From NCBI GenBank assembly GCA_021107755.1, contig JAIOSF010000013.1, positions 62,001-126,000 on the forward strand: 64,000 nt of DNA, written 5' to 3'. Every line of letters starts with the position of its first letter. The stretch's first letter is position 1. Shown one piece after another: positions 8,709 to 15,561 of the stretch. The translations under genes were made by a program, and so were the position numbers. This stretch comes from Arcobacteraceae bacterium (lineage in GTDB: Bacteria > Campylobacterota > Campylobacteria > Campylobacterales > Arcobacteraceae). The notes beneath the pieces are model-generated. The model made no database searches. It had not been told where the DNA came from and was given only the letters and a program-made list of their open reading frames with translations.

Positions 8709-9332
8709 ATGATATTTACTAAAAAACAAGCAAAAATATTAAGTGATATAATTCTACACCGCCGCGATGTAAGAGGGAATAACTTCTTATCTAAAAAGAT
8801 TAAAAAGCAAGATATAACTGCTATTTTAAATGCTGGTATCCATGCACCCTCAGTAGGTTTTTCTCAGCCTTGGAAGTTTATGGTTATAGAAGATGCAAAG
8901 ATTAAAAATAAAATCTACAATAACTTCAAAAAATCCTACGATAAAAGTAAAAAACACTTCAAAAAAAGAGAACTTTACAGCTCACTAAAATTAGAAGGTA
9001 TCAAAGAAACCCCTCTAAATATCGCAGTATTTTATAAAAAGCCTATAAAAAAAGTCTTAGGACAAACAAGCTCACAAAAAATGGGTGAGTATAGTGTTGT
9101 TTGTGCTATTCAAAATATGTGGCTTATGGCTCGTAGTCTTAATATAGGGATAGGTTGGGTAAGTATCATCAATCATAAAAAAGTACAAAAAACACTCCAA
9201 GTAAGTGATGAATACAAACTTATAGGATATCTTTGTGTTGGTTATACGAAACAATTTTTAGATATTCCAGAGTTAGAAACTTTACAATGGGAAAAGAAAA
9301 AAGAATTTGAAGAGGTTGTAAGTTGGGTGTAA
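8709..9332 (+). CDS. bluB: 5,6-dimethylbenzimidazole synthase BluB
   Basis: BluB is a flavin-destructase of the nitroreductase fold that breaks FMNH2 with oxygen to give 5,6-dimethylbenzimidazole, the lower ligand of cobalamin. The 207-residue protein has the early RRDVRGNNFLSKK segment, then AGIHAPSVGFSQPWKFMV (SVGxxQPW is characteristic of BluB), and a C-terminal AIQNMWLMARSLNIGIGWVSI block. It starts two bases after the small membrane protein gene and overlaps the kinase gene by 10 bases. Since the reaction needs oxygen while the ring pathway here is oxygen-independent, the host is likely to live at low oxygen. Confidence 0.92.
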   Translation: MIFTKKQAKILSDIILHRRDVRGNNFLSKKIKKQDITAILNAGIHAPSVGFSQPWKFMVIEDAKIKNKIYNNFKKSYDKSKKHFKKRELYSSLKLEGIKETPLNIAVFYKKPIKKVLGQTSSQKMGEYSVVCAIQNMWLMARSLNIGIGWVSIINHKKVQKTLQVSDEYKLIGYLCVGYTKQFLDIPELETLQWEKKKEFEEVVSWV

Positions 9333-10102
9333 AAATAAAAATTACTCAAAAAGATTTACCAAAATACTATAGAAACTTTCCTCTTATAGAAACAATTGAT
9401 GGTGCTCAAAGTAGTGTATACTTATTGGGGGATAAGTATGTACTAAAGATTTATGATGAACCTCACTATAATATAGAGGATGAAATAAATCTGTTAAATA
9501 CAATTAGGGAATTAAGTGTTATACAATATGTAGAGCATATTATACTCAAAGGGTATAATTGTATACTTTATGAACAAATAATTGGCAATAGTATATACAA
9601 ACCAGAGATAAAACATATAAAGCAGACTGCCCTCTTTCTTAAGGACTTACATATGAAAACAGCTAAATTAGTATCAAATAACACCAATTTATTTGATAAA
9701 AATAGCTTAAATTATGTATTGTCAAAAAGGGGAATAAGTATATTACAAAACTATCTTGAAGATATAGATATAGAATTAAAAAATGATGGCATTATTCATG
9801 GAGATATTTTTCCTGATAATGTGAAATGGCAAAATGATGAGTTAAGTGGAGTGTATGATTTTAGTGAAGCTTGCAATGGTGATTTTGTTTTTGATTTAGC
9901 TGTTATTGCTAGTTCTTGGTGTTTTGATAATGATACCCCCAACTATGAGAAGATTAATGCCCTGCTCTCTTCGTATAAGTTAGATATGCCATTAGTTGAG
10001 TTTAAAGAGTATATTAAATATGCTTTGGTATATTATGCTACAAAAAGATATTTAGATAATAGAAACTATAAAGAGTTGATAGAAAGATTGGAAAATATAT
10101 GA
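9323..10102 (+). CDS. APH/choline-kinase-fold phosphotransferase, candidate L-threonine kinase
   Basis: A kinase of the aminoglycoside phosphotransferase superfamily (259 residues, TTG start at 9323). YVLKIYDEP (K42) fits the ATP-binding lysine strand. IIHGDIFPDNVKW gives the catalytic HGD-x4-N set (D161, N166), and GVYDFSEA near residue 180 supplies the metal-binding aspartate. It overlaps bluB by 10 and cobD by 4 bases. CobD needs L-threonine O-3-phosphate, made in other bacteria by the GHMP-fold kinase PduX or by BluE, neither of which is seen here. Related APH-fold enzymes include ThrB-type homoserine kinases. I infer, without proof, that it phosphorylates L-threonine. An alpha-ribazole or other small-molecule kinase is the alternative. 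Confidence 0.75.
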   Translation: MGVKIKITQKDLPKYYRNFPLIETIDGAQSSVYLLGDKYVLKIYDEPHYNIEDEINLLNTIRELSVIQYVEHIILKGYNCILYEQIIGNSIYKPEIKHIKQTALFLKDLHMKTAKLVSNNTNLFDKNSLNYVLSKRGISILQNYLEDIDIELKNDGIIHGDIFPDNVKWQNDELSGVYDFSEACNGDFVFDLAVIASSWCFDNDTPNYEKINALLSSYKLDMPLVEFKEYIKYALVYYATKRYLDNRNYKELIERLENI

Positions 10103-11112
10103 ATTTTAAACATGGTGGGGATGTAGAAGCTTTTGCATCACAGGTTGGTTGTAGTGTTGATGAAGTAATTGATCTCTCTTCAAATATAAACTTCCTAAAA
10201 CCAGAGATAAGCTTTGATTTTAATAGTTTAGATATCTCTGCTTATCCTACTTATGATATCCTTTATAACACTATAGGAGAGCTTTATAATATTGAAAGTT
10301 CTGAAATGGAGCTGTTTAATGGTGGTAGTAGTGCTATATTTAGTTTGTTTCGCCTCTTTAGTACTACTACTGTAAATATTTATAGTCCAGCATATTTAGA
10401 ATACAAAAAAGCAGCTACAAGGCTCAACTACAATATTGAGCTAATAAATCGCTTCACAGAACTTCACAAAGAGGTATCAGAAGGCTCTTTAGTAGTATTT
10501 GTGAATCCTACTACTCCTGAGGGGAGTTTTTATGATATAGAGAAGCTTATGGACTCTTGGATGAAAAAAAACTGTACTATACTCATAGATGAATCATTTT
10601 TGGATTTTACAAATCATAAATCCTCTAGAGAGTATCTAAAACACTATGATAAGCTTTATATACTCAAATCTATGACAAAGTTTTATAGTAGTGCGGGGAT
10701 TAGACTAGGTGTTGTAGTTTCAAATAGTGAAAATATAAAACAACTCAAAGCCTGCGAACCACTTTGGAAAATATCACAGTTTGATAGTCATTATATACAA
10801 CACGCTTTAAAAGATGAAAACTTTTCTAAAATATCAAAGGCTGTGAATATAACAAACAAAGAATATCTCAAACAAATAATTAAAAATTTTAAATATACAC
10901 AACATATCATAGATTCGGATGCTAATTTTATATTGGTACAACTAAAAACTATCGATGCCCCTACTTTTCAAGAATTTTTAAAACCTTATAAAATTATGGT
11001 GCGAGATTGTTCAAACTTTGACTTTTTAGATGAAAGTTTTGTACGCATTGCGGTAAAAAGTCAAAAAGATTTAGAGATTTTAGAAAAGAGTTTACAAAAA
11101 ATTGTTCGTTGA
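10099..11112 (+). CDS. cobD: L-threonine-O-3-phosphate decarboxylase CobD (PLP, class I/II aminotransferase fold)
   Basis: The 337-residue protein is a pyridoxal-phosphate enzyme of the histidinol-phosphate aminotransferase type. It starts FKHGGDVEAFA, the HGG motif typical of Salmonella-type CobD/CobC, and continues with IDLSSNINFL. FVNPTTPEG is the usual NPxxPxG block, ILIDESFLDF holds the cofactor-contacting aspartate, and LKSMTKFYSSAGIRLG carries the Schiff-base lysine and phosphate-binding arginine. It would produce (R)-1-amino-2-propanol phosphate for CbiB. The name follows Salmonella usage; in Pseudomonas cobD denotes the CbiB protein. It overlaps the kinase gene (4 bases) and cbiB (11 bases). 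Confidence 0.9.
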   Translation: MNFKHGGDVEAFASQVGCSVDEVIDLSSNINFLKPEISFDFNSLDISAYPTYDILYNTIGELYNIESSEMELFNGGSSAIFSLFRLFSTTTVNIYSPAYLEYKKAATRLNYNIELINRFTELHKEVSEGSLVVFVNPTTPEGSFYDIEKLMDSWMKKNCTILIDESFLDFTNHKSSREYLKHYDKLYILKSMTKFYSSAGIRLGVVVSNSENIKQLKACEPLWKISQFDSHYIQHALKDENFSKISKAVNITNKEYLKQIIKNFKYTQHIIDSDANFILVQLKTIDAPTFQEFLKPYKIMVRDCSNFDFLDESFVRIAVKSQKDLEILEKSLQKIVR

Positions 11113-11980
11113 ACTGACACTTATTGCTTATATAATAGATAAAATCTTTGGAGAATTCAAATTTCTCAAACATCCTATTGTTTTTATGGGTGATTTTATT
11201 TTATTTTTTGAAAAACATTTTTATAAAGATAGTATTTTAAGAGGTGCTATGCTTACTATTTCACTTCTACTTATTGTGTTTATCATAACTTTTACTTTTG
11301 ATTATTTTATTGACAATGTTTTTATTCTAGCTTTTTTAGCCTCTTTTGGGATAGCTTCAAATATGTTGTATGAGAGTGTCAAAGATATTATTCAAAATCC
11401 TCAAAATATAAAATACCTCGTAAGCCGAGATACTCAAAACCTATCTCAAAGTGATATAAATAAAGCAGCCATAGAAACTTATAGTGAAAATCTAAGCGAT
11501 GGTGTTATAGCACCTTTGTTTTATCTCTTAATGTTTGGGATTGTTGGTTTATTTATCTACAAAGCTATTAATACCCTTGATTCTATGGTGGGATATAGAA
11601 ATCCAAGATATGAAAAGTTTGGCAAAATAAGTGCGATACTAGATGATATAGTCAATTATATCCCATCAAGAATTACAGCTATTATAATATCTACCCTATT
11701 TCTTAGTAAAAAAGCACTGTTACATTTTAGTAAATATGGAAAACTTCACGAAAGTCCAAATGCAGGATACCCTATATCTGCTATGGCACTAAGCCTAGGT
11801 TTAAAACTTGGTGGGGATACTTCTTATTTTGGAGTTATAAAACATAAGCCTTACTTTGGAGATGGTAAAAAAATTATAGAAACAAGTGACATAAAAAAAT
11901 CACTTGATTTTCAAATAAGACTAGATATCTTTCTTATGTTTATATTACTTGTTTGTATCTTTAATCCATTTTCCCAATAG
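11102..11980 (+). CDS. cbiB: Adenosylcobinamide-phosphate synthase CbiB
   Basis: An integral membrane enzyme of 292 residues that attaches aminopropanol (phosphate) to adenosylcobyric acid. Recognisable CbiB blocks are HPIVFMGDFI near the N-terminus, AIETYSENLSDGVIAPLFYLL, INTLDSMVGYRN, and LHESPNAGYPISAMALSLGLKLGG. Several hydrophobic spans are visible at about residues 45-65, 70-90, 145-160, 190-210 and 270-288. Translation starts at TTG 11102, overlapping cobD. The 3' end overlaps the convergent HMA-protein gene by 20 bases, so the operon ends here without an obvious intrinsic terminator. Confidence 0.92.
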   Translation: MFVELTLIAYIIDKIFGEFKFLKHPIVFMGDFILFFEKHFYKDSILRGAMLTISLLLIVFIITFTFDYFIDNVFILAFLASFGIASNMLYESVKDIIQNPQNIKYLVSRDTQNLSQSDINKAAIETYSENLSDGVIAPLFYLLMFGIVGLFIYKAINTLDSMVGYRNPRYEKFGKISAILDDIVNYIPSRITAIIISTLFLSKKALLHFSKYGKLHESPNAGYPISAMALSLGLKLGGDTSYFGVIKHKPYFGDGKKIIETSDIKKSLDFQIRLDIFLMFILLVCIFNPFSQ

Positions 11981-12236
11981 CACAAGATACAAAACTTTTT
12001 GCTTTTGCACCTACATTTTGTAATGGTGAAAGTTCATCATCAGCTAGTGGATAACCTAAACTTCTCAGCTTTAGTTTTAGATTCTCTTTTTTATCATCTT
12101 CAAGCTCTAAAGTTATCTCTCTTGGTTCTTTTTCTAGATTTACTTCCACTTCACCATACTCATCTTTGAGTGCTTTTTTTAGAGTGTTTGCACAACCTCC
12201 ACATTTTACATTTTGAACTATAAATGTCTGTTTCAT
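11961..12236 (-). CDS. Heavy-metal-associated (HMA) domain protein
   Basis: A 91-residue cytoplasmic protein with an HMA fold. VQNVKCGGCANTL puts two cysteines (C12, C15) in the CxxC metal site; the usual methionine two residues before the first cysteine is valine. The ferredoxin-like beta-alpha-beta pattern continues to about residue 65, followed by an extension with a third cysteine (FVSCAIGKMD) near the end. Such proteins bind Cu(I), Zn or similar ions and pass them on. It lies 11 bases after the TauE-type permease gene, so the two are probably co-transcribed. Its last 20 bases overlap convergent cbiB. Confidence 0.8.
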   Translation of the reverse strand: MKQTFIVQNVKCGGCANTLKKALKDEYGEVEVNLEKEPREITLELEDDKKENLKLKLRSLGYPLADDELSPLQNVGAKAKSFVSCAIGKMD

Positions 12237-12247
12237 AATAAACTCCT

Positions 12248-12973
12248 TTAAATTTTGTAAATCACTGATACTAAAATTATACTATATAAAAATAACATTA
12301 ATTGCTTATAATATTTTATATTAATGATGTTTTTTAACTTAATCCCCACATATACACCAATCAATGAGGCTAATCCAACTATAAGTCCCTCTTCATAATG
12401 CATATGTCCAGCAAGGCTAAGGCTAATAAAACCAGCAATTGAACTAAATATTACAAAAAATAGTCCCAAAGATGCTGCGTCTTTAAGGTTGTAAAGCATA
12501 TATCCTACAAGTATAGGTGCAAGTATAACTGAACCTCCAATACCTATACTCATAGCAATCATACCTATAATAAACCCTACAAATATTAAAACAAATTTAT
12601 TTCTTGTTTTTGTACCACAAGGGGTAGAAGTTGAAGTTATCGCAACTCTATAGATTGAAAATATAATGACAACAATAAATATATATTTTAGATAAATTCC
12701 TGGTACATTTGGAACTATAATTCCACTTAAACTTCCACCTAAAAAGCCACCAATACCAATAGTAACACCATCTTTTAATATATCTTTATTTTTTCTACTA
12801 TTTAAAAAGCTTCCATAAATAGAACTAAAAATCATCTGCATAATAGAGATAGCAACAGCACTTTTCATCTCAAAACCATATAGTAATAGTAATGGAACTA
12901 AAATAGTCCCTCCACCTACACCAAAAAAACCTGACATAAGACCTGTAAGGATTCCTAGTAGTATTAGTGTCAT
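12248..12973 (-). CDS. TauE/SafE-family membrane permease
   Basis: The 241-residue protein is almost wholly hydrophobic, with seven or eight membrane spans. It carries the two repeated family motifs: GLMSGFFGVGGGTILVPLLLLYGF at the N-terminus (the core is FFGVGGGTILVPL) and GMIAMSIGIGGSVILAPILV after the middle. TauE/SafE proteins are thought to export sulfite, sulfoacetate or other small anions; several members are linked to metal handling instead. It lies 9 bases after cysE, which would fit sulfur metabolism, and just before an HMA protein, which would fit a metal role. The substrate cannot be decided from sequence. Confidence 0.85.
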   Translation of the reverse strand: MTLILLGILTGLMSGFFGVGGGTILVPLLLLYGFEMKSAVAISIMQMIFSSIYGSFLNSRKNKDILKDGVTIGIGGFLGGSLSGIIVPNVPGIYLKYIFIVVIIFSIYRVAITSTSTPCGTKTRNKFVLIFVGFIIGMIAMSIGIGGSVILAPILVGYMLYNLKDAASLGLFFVIFSSIAGFISLSLAGHMHYEEGLIVGLASLIGVYVGIKLKNIINIKYYKQLMLFLYSIILVSVIYKI

Positions 12974-12982
12974 AAAAAAGTA

Positions 12983-13705
12983 CTAATCTTCTTTTTTCAT
13001 AGCAGTGATAAAGTTTTCGTAAATATCCTCTAACGCTTTATCTTCTCCTGAAACATCAATTCCATCATGCTCTTTAAGTGCATGTTCAATAACAGCAACC
13101 CTTTTAAGCATATAGGCGAACATCTCTTGAGATACATCTGGTAATTCATTGTGATTTAGTTGAGATTGTTCTGTACAATCCTCATCTTTTCTTCGCACTA
13201 TTCTAGCAGGAACACCAACTGCTGTTGAACTACAAGGTACATCTTTAACCACAACAGAGTTTGCTCCTATTTTACAGTTTTCTCCAATAGAGATATTTCC
13301 TAAAACTTTAGCACCACTTCCTATAACACTATTTTTACCAATTGTAGGGTGTCTTTTCCCAGGACTTAAGCTTACACCACCTAAAGTTACCCCTTGGTAT
13401 ATCAAAACATCATCTTCTATAATTGTTGTTTGTCCAATAACCACACCAAAACCATGATCGATAAATACTCTTCTACCTATAGTAGCAGCTGGGTGAATAT
13501 CTACATTTGTAAAGAGTTGAGAAACTCCACTTAAAACTCTCGATAATCTTTTAAAACCTTTTTTATAGAGTCTATTGGATATTCTATAATTTACTATTGC
13601 CCAAATACCAGGGTAGTTAAAAATAAGCTCAATTTTAGAGTGTAATGCCGGGTCATTTTTTCTAGGAACTGAAAAATCCTCTTTTATTAAACTCCATAAA
13701 TTCAT
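12983..13705 (-). CDS. cysE: Serine O-acetyltransferase CysE
   Basis: CysE transfers acetyl from acetyl-CoA to L-serine, giving O-acetylserine for cysteine synthesis. The 240-residue protein has an N-terminal helical part (ALHSKIELIFNYPGIWAI) and then a left-handed beta-helix with hexapeptide repeats. IHPAATIGRRVFIDHGFGVVIG and YQGVTLGGVSLSPGKRHPTIG contain the catalytic aspartate-histidine region (IDHGFG). A long acidic tail of about 60 residues follows the helix. It lies six bases after speA and nine before the permease gene, on the same strand. Confidence 0.93.
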   Translation of the reverse strand: MNLWSLIKEDFSVPRKNDPALHSKIELIFNYPGIWAIVNYRISNRLYKKGFKRLSRVLSGVSQLFTNVDIHPAATIGRRVFIDHGFGVVIGQTTIIEDDVLIYQGVTLGGVSLSPGKRHPTIGKNSVIGSGAKVLGNISIGENCKIGANSVVVKDVPCSSTAVGVPARIVRRKDEDCTEQSQLNHNELPDVSQEMFAYMLKRVAVIEHALKEHDGIDVSGEDKALEDIYENFITAMKKED

Positions 13706-13711
13706 ATAGTC

Positions 13712-15517
13712 TTATCCTTTTATTGCTATTGTTTTTAAATAGCTATTGTCATTAATATAATCCATTAGAATATCTTTTAGATGTTCCTCTTGGGTTGTAG
13801 ATAGTAATCTTTCTAAAATATCTGCTGAATTATAGTCTAAATCATCAAATATCTCAATAATACTTTGAGATTTTAGAAACTTATCTAACTTCATCTTTCC
13901 ATCTTCAAAGATAATATTAACCTCTGATGGAGAACTAAATAGATTGTGCTTCATCCCTAAAATATCTTGATATGCACCAACTAAGAAAAATCCTAAAAAA
14001 TAATCCTCTTGAGTTAAATCTATATCATGAAGATATAATGGTTTTCTTGAGTCAAATGGGATCTCCCCATCACTATCACAAGTTATATCCCATATATTTG
14101 CACTTCTTGTTCCTTTTTTATCTAAATGTGATAAAGGCATCACTGGAAATTCTTGGTTTATTCCCCAAAAATCAGGTAGTGATTGGAATATTGAGAAGTT
14201 CAAAAGATATTTTTCTTGAATTTTATTATCAAGATTTCGTAACTCTTTATCGTTTCTATGATCTTTTAGACTAATCGCTTTTTTGATAATAAGATGTGTT
14301 AAAACTTCCGCATTACTTCTATCTTTAAGATCAACATAACCTAAATCAAAAAGTGTTAAAACTGATTCAAGATGCTCTAAACTATCATGCATATACTCTT
14401 TTGCATTTTCATTGTTTATATCTCTATATAAAAGATTTAACTCCTCTATTATTGGAGGATTTTTCTCTTTTAATCGTAAGTTAGTTTCATTGTATTCACT
14501 TGTAAAAAGTTCAAGTGTAGGTGCAATCAACACTGAACTAGGTGCAGAGATAAATCTTCCAGACTCTGTAAAAATATTTGGAACTTTCACCCCATTTTTT
14601 GAGGCAATATCATTTAATGTAAATAAAACATCACTCGCAAATTCTTTTAAACTATATTGAGTTACTCTTTCATAAGCGGAATACTCTACAGCTAGACCAC
14701 CACCAATATTAATGGCATCTAAAGATGTTGCTCCCATTTTTATAAGCTCTGCATAGATATGTCCTGACTCTTTAAGTGCTTTTTTTAGTGGTGCAATAGC
14801 TTCCATAGCAGAACCTATATGAAAATGGATCATTTTAAGTGAATCGACTAAATTATTTCTTTTTAACATATCAAAGGCTTCAAGAATCTCTGTAGAACTC
14901 AATCCAAACTTTGCATCAATCCCACCACTTTTTGCCCATGTGCCACTTCCTGAACTATGGAGTCGAACTCTTAACCCAATACTTGGACAAGGGATTTGTA
15001 GTTCATTGTGAACATCTATAATCGTTTCTAGTTCATTAAGTCCCTCTATAGTTAAAGTTATATTATGTCCTTGATTTTTTGCTATAAAACCAAGAGTTAT
15101 CATCTCTTTATCTTTAAAACCATTTACAGTAATTGGTGCATTTTTATTATTATATGCCATAGCCAGTAATAATTCTGCTTTACTACCAGCTTCTAATCCG
15201 TAGTTTAAGTGGGAACTATTTTCTAACATTGGTAATATATAGTTTGGTAACTGATTAACTTTTAATGGGAATACCGCATAAAATTTTGAAGCATACTTGT
15301 ATTCTTCTATTGTATCATTGAAAATACCATATAGTTTCTCTATTTGTTTTTTTGTGATGTGTGGAAATCTTAGTATCAAAGGACCTGTATTACCCTCATC
15401 TCTTATTGTTTTGACTATATCTATTAACGCAGGTTTTGACTCATAGTTTAATCTTACCACATCCTTATCAATTATGAAGTTATCATCACCCCAAATATCT
15501 ATACCGTATCTGTTCAA
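13712..15517 (-). CDS. speA: Biosynthetic arginine decarboxylase SpeA
   Basis: A PLP-dependent, fold III (alanine-racemase-like) arginine decarboxylase that makes agmatine for polyamine synthesis. In 601 residues it shows FYAVFPLKVNQ near residue 80, where the cofactor lysine sits, then YGLEAGSKAELLLA, GLRVRLHSSGSGTWAKSGG, MIHFHIGSAM, INIGGGLAVEY and a glycine-rich TESGRFISA segment. Late blocks are LFDLGYVDL and FFLVGAYQDILG. Length is near the usual 630. It appears to lead a minus-strand set with cysE, the permease and the HMA protein. Confidence 0.93.
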   Translation of the reverse strand: MNRYGIDIWGDDNFIIDKDVVRLNYESKPALIDIVKTIRDEGNTGPLILRFPHITKKQIEKLYGIFNDTIEEYKYASKFYAVFPLKVNQLPNYILPMLENSSHLNYGLEAGSKAELLLAMAYNNKNAPITVNGFKDKEMITLGFIAKNQGHNITLTIEGLNELETIIDVHNELQIPCPSIGLRVRLHSSGSGTWAKSGGIDAKFGLSSTEILEAFDMLKRNNLVDSLKMIHFHIGSAMEAIAPLKKALKESGHIYAELIKMGATSLDAINIGGGLAVEYSAYERVTQYSLKEFASDVLFTLNDIASKNGVKVPNIFTESGRFISAPSSVLIAPTLELFTSEYNETNLRLKEKNPPIIEELNLLYRDINNENAKEYMHDSLEHLESVLTLFDLGYVDLKDRSNAEVLTHLIIKKAISLKDHRNDKELRNLDNKIQEKYLLNFSIFQSLPDFWGINQEFPVMPLSHLDKKGTRSANIWDITCDSDGEIPFDSRKPLYLHDIDLTQEDYFLGFFLVGAYQDILGMKHNLFSSPSEVNIIFEDGKMKLDKFLKSQSIIEIFDDLDYNSADILERLLSTTQEEHLKDILMDYINDNSYLKTIAIKG

Positions 15518-15561
15518 TATGCTATCCTTAAAATAAAGTTTGTATTATATCAAATAAGGAT

